NCBI RefSeq assembly: GCF_029784135.1
Contig: NC_073745.1
Span: 314,392,787-314,456,786, forward strand
DNA: 64,000 nucleotides
Direction of reading: 5' to 3'
Source of the DNA: Toxorhynchites rutilus septentrionalis
Taxonomy: Eukaryota; Arthropoda; Insecta; Diptera; Culicidae
Position 1 is the first letter of the stretch; each line of letters opens with the position of its first letter. The position numbers and the translations under genes are program-made. The notes under the pieces are model-generated. The model was not told where the DNA came from. It did no database searches and saw only the letters and a program-made list of their open reading frames with translations. This document shows, piece after piece, positions 56,000 through 64,000 of this stretch.

Positions 56000-56764
56000 T
56001 TAAATTGATTCACTTAAATCACTGTCTGACGATACAGTAATCTCCTTCTCATCTCCGTTTCTCTTTATGAGCAAGATTCCACCTCGCGTAAATACTCCGC
56101 TCAGCTTTCCTTCCTTCTTCATATGTAGCGCCTTGGATCGTAAAGCTCTGATACTAGGGCCCAAATTCTCATTTATGTAGATTCGTTTGTTTACTGAAAA
56201 TCCTATCCCAGATAGTGACAATGAATGAGATCGTAGATACCGGGAGTAAAAGTCGTTCCGCTGTATGGTTATAGCAAATTGTAGCAGGATCATGTAGACT
56301 TTGCCCGCAGCCAAAGCTCCCTTCGAGAGCCGACGAATGTCTACTAGCGGGAACTCACTCTCGACGTATCCAAAAGTTCTACACCATGAGTGGAAGTAGG
56401 ACAGCAGATTCTCACCATCCACAAACGGAATTCCACTAATGACAAGATCATTCCTGCGTGTCGATCTATCCACTGCCAACGATGTATCTTTGTTTGATTT
56501 CTCGATCGAGGATGAAATTGTAGTAAACGTTTGTTTATTTTCCTCTCGGAGTCTCTCCATTTCAGTGGTGATGTTATCACGAAATTTGCTGAGTTGTGAT
56601 GTTAGAGATGAGAGAGAAGCACTCAATTTTTTGAAGTCTTCCTTGGTAGATTGTTGGTAGCTGTTCAATTGAGATTGCATGAGACTCGCCAGATCCGCAA
56701 CAGTCATATCAGCATCCGATTTAACGACTGAGTTACTACGTAGTCGTACTTGTTTCTCTGCCAT
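56000..56764 (-). CDS. CR1/Jockey-like LINE ORF1 (coiled-coil, RNA-binding type)
   Basis: ATG at 56764 in a strong context (CCCGCCATGG) opens 254 residues; an upstream in-frame ATG at 56842 would add 26. The N-terminal half has a heptad-like coiled coil rich in Ser/Lys/Glu (LNSYQQSTKEDFKKLSASLS to MERLREENKQ). The C-terminal half has RNDLVISGIP, then a Y..YLR block and RIYINENLGP with KKEGKLSGVFTRGG. This layout resembles ORF1 proteins of several invertebrate LINEs, which trimerise and bind the element RNA. No zinc knuckle is seen. ORF2 lies 276 bp downstream, beyond a CAG/ATC-repeat spacer. Confidence 0.85.
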   Translation of the reverse strand: MAEKQVRLRSNSVVKSDADMTVADLASLMQSQLNSYQQSTKEDFKKLSASLSSLTSQLSKFRDNITTEMERLREENKQTFTTISSSIEKSNKDTSLAVDRSTRRNDLVISGIPFVDGENLLSYFHSWCRTFGYVESEFPLVDIRRLSKGALAAGKVYMILLQFAITIQRNDFYSRYLRSHSLSLSGIGFSVNKRIYINENLGPSIRALRSKALHMKKEGKLSGVFTRGGILLIKRNGDEKEITVSSDSDLSESI

Positions 56765-57188
56765 GGCGGGATATAACGTATACACCACCACTAAAACACT
56801 AATCGATGTCTTATTGTCAAGCGCACGTATGCCTTCTAGCAAAAACTCGGAATTAATTTTTGCACTTTTATGGATATATCACAGATAAAACGATTCTAAA
56901 TCGACACTTTTCCAATCAGCAGAACTTTTTTTACGTTTTACCAGTCTCTGTGGATTTTTACGTGGGAAAAAAAACAACTATTATACTGTATGCACCGCAG
57001 CAACAAATTTTACGTGCGCTTCATTCTACGTTTGTTCGTAAAGCTCCGCTCCGTGGCTCCTGGCTTGGCTGGGTGAGTTCCGGCGTTTCGCAAGTGCGGT
57101 ACACGGCGGTGCGCCTTGTCTGTTCGCTCACTTTCTGATCTTGACCTAGTTCCGAAACCCCCGTGTGGCATTATGATTTATTATGATC

Positions 57189-57762
57189 TTCTGCTTCATC
57201 TATACCTGTTCCTCAGAAACGCCGATGTCAACGTTTAATGATGTTTCCTTCGTTGTGTCCCCGTTTCATATCCCTTCTATCCGATCGATAAACTTTTACT
57301 TAGTCGCGGCAATACACACTCTTTACAGATACACGGGCCAAAGGTTGTGCAGTCCACTGATCATTCAACAAGAGCCAAAGGTTGTACCGCTCATGACAAC
57401 TCTACACGAGCTGATGATTGCGCCGGCTAGTGACCATTCTATCCTGGATTCCTCGAGTCGAGAAATACGCACCACGCTAGATATGGGGTACAGACTAGGG
57501 AGCGTTGCTGATTAATGGTCAGCTGCATCCCAATAGGAAGTATCCCGTGTCGGGCACACGTATAGAGCATCGAAGACTGCAACATACCAATTATGAGAAC
57601 ACTTGTAATACTAACCTCGAGCCAACCGCGAGTAATCGGTTACATATTACTAACATAGTTGTAAGACAAAAATTGTCAAAATATTGGACTCCCGGCCCCG
57701 TCAGGCTAACGCCACATGTGCCTTAATAAACAAATATATTTTGGAAAAAAAAAAAAAAAAAA
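57189..57762 (+). mobile_element. 3' segment of the split I-type LINE
   Basis: Continues the LINE that begins at 48342. It opens with the last codons of ORF2 (LHLYLFLRNADVNV, TAA at about 57236) and then a 3' UTR that matches 20625-20012 on the other strand. It ends AATAAACAAATATATTTTGG plus poly-A. It has one copy of the ~96-bp segment that is doubled in the sister copy. Confidence 0.9.
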
Positions 57763-57770
57763 AAAGTGCC

Positions 57771-58139
57771 ATAATCAATCAAATATTGATTTCAGATAGC
57801 AAACATTTACGCTTCAGCGTTGATTCAATTCAAGAACTGAAATCTATCAATTGAATGCAAGCCCTCGTCTCTTCCGTGAACAATATTCGCATTGATTTGC
57901 CTTTTTTTTTTCTTCTTCGAAGGCATGCGTCACCGGCCCTGAACAGAATTTTTCACAAGGATAAGACGTACAACTTTCGGCGCTCTCTCGAAGGGGTTTC
58001 CTGTTCGAATTGGTCCTGGTTGAAACGTACGACTTCCTGCAGAAAGGAACGCACACATACACACACGCACATTTTCGCCGGAGCAGGATTACGGAATCCG
58101 ACGATAAAAGCGTGAAAGAAAGCATAAATTGTGAAACGG
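57771..58139. other. Gene-free DNA
   Basis: Flanking DNA right of the LINE, with a CACACATACACACACGCAC microsatellite near 58050. No gene is seen. Confidence 0.5.
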
Positions 58140-58269
58140 AGCTCCGCTCCGTGGCTCCTGGCTTGGCTGGGTGAGTTCCGGCGTTTCGCAAGTGCGGTAC
58201 ACGGCGGTGCGCCTTGTCTGTTCGCTCACTTTCTGATCTTGACCTAGTTCCGAAACCCCCGTGTGGCAT
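58140..58269 (-). repeat. Second copy of the nested LINE's 130-bp 5' module
   Basis: Nearly identical over 130 bp to 57042-57171, the extreme 5' end of the nested LINE. Both run from GTGTGGCAT inward to AGCTCCGCTCCG on opposite sides. The DNA on the left of the two copies is unrelated, so only this module is shared. It may be the LINE's internal promoter region picked up by another family, or an independent element. Confidence 0.75.
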
Positions 58270-58917
58270 TTTTATTATTGCAATATTATCTTTCGGCCGT
58301 CGGAAGGGAAGCGATTTGGGGATTGATATATTTTTTTCGACAAACCTTCCGGCTTTCTTCCCGTTTGGTTTGTTGACTTAGGAGTGGCGAAAGATCGGAT
58401 TGTCGAGGGAGTTGCCACGATGAAGGATGAATATTGACTGCACATCAAATGGTTTAGTCACAACGACCGATAACGACGCGGCGTTCTACAGCTTTCCTAG
58501 ATGGAATTTTGGCAGAAATCCAATATAGTTTTCAGGCACTAATTGTTATTCACATGCCTGAGCTTGAAGCAGTCTGTGTTAAAAAATAAAGACGCTGCTA
58601 TTTTCCAAGAAAACGCAGACGGATACCTCTTGACTTGACATAAGCTCCTGCTGAAGTATAAAAGGTCGACTCAACACACTTTCCTTCTATTTTATTATAT
58701 ACAAAATGTTGGGTTGCGATAAAGTGCTGATGAAAATCGGATAATTGAGGTATTTGCTGCAATTTATTCGAGCAGTGTGTAAAATTTTTGAGCGGAATTA
58801 TGATCAAAAGCAGCGAATACTTTGGACAAAATTCTGCCGCAATTTTGGCTAGATTCAAAAAATTTCAGAGTTTCAATGACCCGTCATCAAAACCGTGTCG
58901 TGTCGTATTCTGGGATG
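58270..58917. other. Gene-free DNA
   Basis: No supported gene. The minus-strand frame at 58858-58598 has no recognisable family. Confidence 0.5.
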
Positions 58918-61050
58918 TTAGGATAATAATATTTTGGAATTTTGAGATTTTAAGATTTCGAGATTTTTTTTATTTCTGTTTTTGTATTTTTAGATTTTAG
59001 AATTTTTGGATTTTCAGGTTTTTGAATCTTTGAAATTTTGGATTCTTCGGCTTTTGGATTTTTGGGTTCATGAGTTCTTAGATTTTTCCATTCTCTTTTA
59101 TTTCTTTCTATTCTTCGATTTTTTGTATTTTTAGATACTTCGTTTTTTTTCACTTGCTTGATTTTCCGACTTTTTTATTTTCTTTTCAATTTTATGTTTT
59201 TCGATTTTCCGTGTTTTCGATCTACAGCTTTTCGATCATTCGTTTTCCGATGTCACGTTTCACGATTTTCCGTTGTTTGATTTTTTGATTCTTCATTTTT
59301 TTCATTTGTAGATATTATGATATTTCGGTTTTTCAATTTTTGATTTTCCGATCTCATATTTTTCGATTTTTTCGTTTTTGGCTTTTTTCACTTTTCAATT
59401 TTCGATTCGACGGATTTTTAATTTTTTTATTTTTCTATTTGATTCTTCGATTTTTGATTTTTTGATTATCCGATTTTCCGATTTTTGGATTTTTAATATT
59501 TAATATTTTTCGATTTTTCTATTTATTTTTCCAATTTATCGTTTTTTCGATCCTCCGTGTTCCTATCTTATGTTTTTCGGTTTTCCGTTTTTCAATTTCA
59601 CGTTTGAAGGTTTTCCGTTTTTAGATTATACGCTTTTCAATTTTTAAATTTATCATATTCGGTTTTCGGTTTCCCGTTTTTTTTTCAATTTTTCAATTTT
59701 TCACATTTTTTTTATTTTTTGACTTTTTATTTCTCGATTTTTCGATTTTTTTATTTTTCTTTTATTTTATTCTTCGATCTACGATTTACTATAAATTTAT
59801 TGATTTATTTTGTATTTTCTTGATTCTCCAATTTTAATTTTTTCTAACTTTTCAGTTTTTAGATTTTTATTGTTTTTTTAATTTTCCGTTTTCACGATCT
59901 TCCGTTTTTCGATTTCACGTTTTTCTATTTTTCGATTTTTTATCTCTCGTTTTCCGATGAAACGTCTTTCAATTTTCCGATTCACCGATCCTTCAATTTT
60001 TTAATTTTCAAATTTCAATTTTTTTTTCCGTTTCTAGTTTTATGATATTTTTTAAGGTTTTGCCGTTTTTTCTATTTTTTCTAGTTTTTCTATTTTTTCA
60101 ATTCAACGATTCTTGAATGTTTTAATCTTCCGATTTTTCGGATTAACTTTTTTTTTATTTATTATTATTATTTTTCGATTTTCGATTTTTCGGTTTTCCG
60201 ATTCACCGCTTTTCCAATTTTCATATTTTTAATATTTAAAGTTTTTCGATCTTTAATTTTCCCATGATTTTCCGTTTTTCGATTTTTCGATTTTTCCATT
60301 TAATTTTTTTTTTATTTTTGTTTTCACGATTTTCCGTTTTTCGATTTCACATTTTTCAATTTTCCGATTTTCGGTCTTTCGTTTCCGATGAAGCCGTATT
60401 TCAATTTTTCGATTCACCGATTCTTCATTTTTTTCCGGTTTTCCGTTTTTCTATTTTTTTCGACGATTCCCAAATGTTTCAATACCGTTTTTCTATTTTT
60501 CAATTCAATGATTCTTGAATGTTTTAATAATCCGATTTTTACTTTTTTTTCATTCTTCGATTCCCGATTTTTCAGTTTTCCGATTCACCGCTTTTCCGAT
60601 TTTCATATTTTTAATATTTAAAGTTTTTCGATCTTCAATTTTTTCACGATTATCCGTTTTTCGATTTCACTTTTTTCAATCTTCCGATTGTTTCGGTTCT
60701 TACATTTTTTTTTATTTTTCGATTTTTGATTTTTTGGTATATCGATTCACCGATTTTCCGATTTTCAGATTTGATATATTTAAAGTTTTTCGATCCTTAA
60801 TTTTTTTACGATTTTTCGCTTTCGATTTTTCATTGCTTCAATCTTTCGTTTTTCGGTCTCGCGTTTTTGGATTTTCCGTTTTTCGATCTTTCGTTTTCTG
60901 ATCTTACGTTTTTCGATACTTCGATTCACCGATTCTTTCATTTTTTTTCAATTTTCAAATTTTACGATATTTCGTATTTTCAATTTTTTGATTTTTCGAT
61001 TTTCTGTTTTTTGATCTTCTGTTTTATGATCTTACGATTTACGGTTTTAC
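58918..61050. repeat. Degenerate T-rich TTTTCGAT/TTTTCCG satellite-like tract
   Basis: More than 2 kb strongly biased to T on the plus strand, made of loosely repeating TTTTCGAT, TTTTCCGAT, CGATTTTTCG and TTCACGATTTTCCG words without a fixed period. The open frames in it (for example 60264-60901) are Phe/Ser/Arg low-complexity and not genes. It resumes at 63824, so the LINE at 61051 inserted into it. Confidence 0.8.
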
Positions 61051-63823
61051 GATTACAGTACAACAGCTACAACTACAAGATGCTTGGGAAAGGCTGCACC
61101 CGAATACTCCCGGGTTTACATATGTATCACACAACTCAGCTTCAAGACTAGATCGTTTATACGTTAGCCGTGTACTTCGGGAAATGTTACGAGCAGCAGA
61201 AACACATGTTTGCTCCTTTAGCGATCATAAAGCGCTATCGGTTCGAGTATGTTTACCTCATTTGGGCAGACAACACGGTCGAGGATACTGGCCCCTTTCC
61301 CCAAATCTTTTAACAGACGAAAATATTGTCGAATTCAGCTTGAAGTGGCAGTATTGGACTCGTCAGAAAAGAAACTACGCTTCGTGGATGCAGTGGTGGC
61401 TTTCATACGCAAAACCAAAAATCGCGTCATTTTTCAGATGTAAATCGAAACAGACATACGATAATTTTCACCGAGAGCAACAACGCTTATATATCTTGCT
61501 ACGACAAGCCTACGATGGCTACTGGCAGAACCCTGAGATGCTAGTCACCATCAACAGAATAAAAAAAGAGATACTTGCACACCAACGGAGATTTACTCAA
61601 ATATCTCAACGTATAAACGAGACCAGTATTTCCGGAGAGCCAATATCCACATTCCAGCTAGGTGAAAGAAAGAGGAAAAAAACCACGATCACCGAACTTC
61701 GTGACGAGAGAAATGAGATCATCCAAAATTCCGAAGACATACGAAATAATCTATTCCGATACTTTGAGCGGCTGTATGCAGAAAGCGAGACCATACAAAA
61801 CGACACGTTTGAATGCGAACGGGTTATTCCAGAACATGACGAGGCAAACGAACGTTATGAACCCAATTACCAGGACCGAAATAATCGTGGCGATCAAAAC
61901 AAGCGCGTCAAGGAAATCCCCAGGCCCTGATGGATTGCCAAAGGAATTCTACCTTCATACCATAGATGTGATACATAAGGATATCAACCTGATACTAAAT
62001 GAGGCACTCGCTGGTCGTTTCCCTTCCGAATTCGTTGACGGAGTAAATGTGTTGGTCAAAAAGAAACATGCTGATGAGACAGTTCGCTCGTATAGACCAA
62101 TTTCGCTGCTCAACTACGACTACAAAATTATGTCACGTATTCTGAAAGGTCGAGTAGAAAGAGTGATGAGTGCTAACGTAGTGCTTAGTGAGAGCCAAAA
62201 GTGTGTGAATGCCGAACGAAATATCTTCCAAACTGCGCTGGCTTTGAAGGATCGTATAGCTCGAATGAAGAGACATAAACAACAAGGTAAACTCATCTCA
62301 TTTGACCTCGACCACGCCTTGGATCGAATGGATCGACAATTTTTCCACCGCACCATGTGCTCACTTGGCTTCAACCCGAGGCTAATCTATTTACTCTCTC
62401 AAATCGGTTCGGTGACATCATCACGCTTACTGATCAACGGTCATCTGTCCGAAGCATTTCCCATCCAGCGATCGGTTCGGCAAGGAGATCCCTCATCCAT
62501 GCACTTATTCGTGCTTTATTTACATCCGTTGGTAACACAACTGGAACGTGTGTGCCAGAATGATCTCGTTGTTGCGTATGCCGATGACATCAGTCTCATC
62601 GCAACATCCGTGAGAAAAGTAGAACGAGCAAGAGAACTATTTCTACAATTCGAAGAGGTCTCCGGTGCGAGACTGAATTGGGAGAAAACAAAAGCCATTG
62701 ATGTTGGTAATGTGGTACAAAATCCAATGACCATTCCGTGGTTGCAAACGACCGACACAATGAAGATTTTGGGCATCACTTATGCAAACTCGATTCGTCA
62801 TATGATAACAATCAATTGGAATTCCGTGGTAAACAATTTCGTTCATCAAATGTGGCTAAATTCAATGAGAACACTAACTCTACATCAGAAAGTAACACTT
62901 CTCAACACGTTCATCACATCCAAAATCTGGTATCTCTCGTCAATTTTACCACCATACGGAGTGCACACAGCAAAAATCACGTCGAAAATGGGCTCGTTTC
63001 TATGGAACAGGGTACCGGAGCGCATTCCCATGCAGCAACTTGCGCGAAATCGAGACAATGGAGGGCTTAAACTGCAATTGCCGGCATTGAAGTGCAGATC
63101 TCTTTTGATCACTCGTCATCTCAAGGAGATAGAATCCATGCCGTTCTACAAGTCGTACCTTTTTCATAACATAGCAATTCCTCCTTCAGAGCTACCTTGC
63201 CTGAGAATTTTGTCTCAGATGATTCCCACACTGCCTAATCAAATTCTACAGAACCCAACATCCGAACAAGTGCATCGTCTTGCCATCGAGGCGATCGCTC
63301 CACCAAAAGTGGAAATAAATTCGCCATCTGAAAACTGGCCTAGAATATGGAAAAACATTGCATCATATTCATTGACAGCAACGCAGCGCGAGGATTTATA
63401 TATGCTAGTGAATGAAAAAACACAGCATCGTAGACTTTTGTTTATAATAAGAAGGGCGGACGACGAAATATGTACACACTGTAACAGAACAACGGAAACT
63501 CTGCAGCATAAATTCAGCGAATGTTGTCGAGTAGCAACTGCGTGGACACTGATGCAGCGTAAAACAAGAGAAATTCTCAACGGTTGGCGAACTTTATCCT
63601 TCTCGCAATTGTTAAGGCCTGCGCTAGGGAATATGCAGACAACACAGAGAATAAGCATTTTAAAATTGCTCGTCGTATATATAAAACACATACATAGAAC
63701 CGAAGGAGCCATAAATTTATTAGCGCTTGAGAATGATTTGAATAATGAAATGTAAACATGTATATCTGTAAATAATATTTATCAATAAATTGACAATGAA
63801 TTAAAAAAAAAAAAAAAAAAAAA
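61051..63823 (+). mobile_element. L1/Tx1-like LINE, 5'-truncated
   Basis: Starts inside the endonuclease domain of ORF2 and ends with a poly-A tail (63802-63823) after a short 3' UTR holding AATAAA-like signals (ATCAATAAATTG near 63780). It is embedded in the T-rich tract, where short words like TCTTACG near both ends prevent a firm target-duplication call. Confidence 0.88.
61052..63755 (+). pseudogene. L1/Tx1-like LINE ORF2, one frameshift
   Basis: The first frame (61052 to about 61855) holds the end of the endonuclease: LHPNTPGFTYVSHNSASR, LDRLYVS and SDHKAL, then a linker. A frameshift near 61855 moves into the RT frame, which is open to the stop at 63755: SPGPDGLPKEFYL, YRPISLLNYDYKIMSRILK, ISFDLDHALDRMDRQ, RQGDPSSMHLFVLYLHPL and catalytic AYADDISLIA. 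The C-terminal region has a CTHCNRTTETLQHKFSEC zinc-type motif. ALDRMD replaces the usual A-F-D-R, so the first RT aspartate region is slightly altered. The FVLYLHPL style suits Tx1/L1-group LINEs. Only one frame lesion is seen in 2.7 kb. Confidence 0.88.
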
Positions 63824-64000
63824 ATCTTACGTTTTCACGTTTTGAATTTTTTAATCTTCCAATTTTACGAATTTTCAGCTTTTTCAATTTTTTTTATTTT
63901 GGATTTCAATCTGCCGATTCCGATTTTCAGATTTTAAAAAATTTAAAGTTTTCGATTTTTCAATATTATTTTTCGACTTTTCAATATTTTTTTCCGATTT
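63824..64000. repeat. T-rich satellite-like tract, right part
   Basis: Same composition and words (CGATTTTTCAA, TTTTTTCCGATTT) as 58918-61050. It continues to the window edge. Confidence 0.75.

Larger units (their letters stand above)
52666..57183 (-). mobile_element. CR1/Jockey-like LINE, near full length, nested
   Basis: A minus-strand LINE with 5' module (57171-57042), ORF1 (56764-56000), ORF2 (55723-52817) and a 3' end of repeated AAATGAA-type units (52700-52666) rather than a long poly-A. Short microsatellite-like tails are a feature of CR1-related LINEs. It is inserted in ORF2 of the I-type LINE with a short TGATC duplication. Both ORFs are open, so this may be a young or recently active copy. 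Confidence 0.88.
48342..57762 (+). mobile_element. I-clade (MosquI-like) LINE, split by a nested LINE
   Basis: It is flanked by an 8-bp target duplication, AAAGTGCC, at 48334-48341 and 57763-57770, and ends in a poly-A tail (57744-57762). The 5' end is truncated inside ORF1. The order is gag-like ORF1, then ORF2 with endonuclease, RT and RNase H, then a 3' UTR of about 500 bp. A second LINE (52666-57183) is inserted near the end of ORF2, with TGATC repeated at 52661-52665 and 57184-57188. A sister copy lies at 20012-22890. Confidence 0.93.

Noticed and set aside
48342..57762. LTR retrotransposon or endogenous retrovirus
   Set aside because: No long terminal repeats, protease or integrase. 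The endonuclease-RT-RNase H order with a poly-A tail and short target duplication identifies LINEs.
60264..60901. Overlapping Phe-rich open frames on the plus strand
   Set aside because: They are by-products of the T-rich TTTTCGAT tract. There is no domain and no codon structure, and all frames give similar Phe/Ser/Arg strings.

Overview
The window looks like a transposon-packed stretch of a culicine (Aedes-like) mosquito genome. It has short spliceosomal introns and two cytochrome P450 genes of the mosquito CYP9J type. It also carries tRNA-derived SINEs, I/MosquI-like and other LINEs, Tc1/mariner, PIF/Harbinger and pogo-like DNA transposons, Helitron termini and many MITEs. All assignments come from motifs read in the sequence and family knowledge; no database search was possible.

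Layout. 1-12146: two convergent CYP9J-like P450 genes. The left one (25-1417) is cut by the window edge; the right one (12146-10480, minus) is complete with a 62-bp intron. The 9 kb between them holds a hAT-like MITE, a deleted Tc1/mariner element with perfect 30-bp inverted ends, a LINE relic and a degraded PIF/Harbinger element. In that element the transposase and the accessory MADF-like gene lie on opposite strands, each with an exon inside an intron of the other. 12431-16600: SINE relic, Helitron-type repeats with a tandem array of about 145-bp units, and a repeat family bounded by palindromic GACGTAG..CTACGTC motifs. 18538-25562: an old tandem duplication whose second copy carries nested insertions (TIR transposon, then an I-type LINE inside it; also a mariner fragment). 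26402-27170: a short Helitron with a recognisable 3' end. 27171-37885: mostly gene-free, with a LOA/R1-like LINE relic at 32971-35155 and two more repeat clusters. 37886-38178: the first coding exon of an unrecognised host gene on the plus strand; its intron carries a 3.1-kb Tc1-like transposon (38429-41534) that itself holds a SINE and another repeat. 42340-48162: a second Tc1-like relic, repeats and a 107-bp foldback hairpin. 48342-57762: an I-clade LINE with a target-site duplication, split in the last codons of ORF2 by a near-intact CR1/Jockey-like LINE in the opposite direction. 58918-64000: a degenerate T-rich TTTTCGAT satellite-like tract interrupted by an L1/Tx1-like LINE (61051-63823).

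The only host genes I can support are the two P450s, probably membrane-bound monooxygenases of detoxification, and the 5' exon at 37886. Nearly everything else is mobile DNA. The nesting gives a clear order of insertions at several places.
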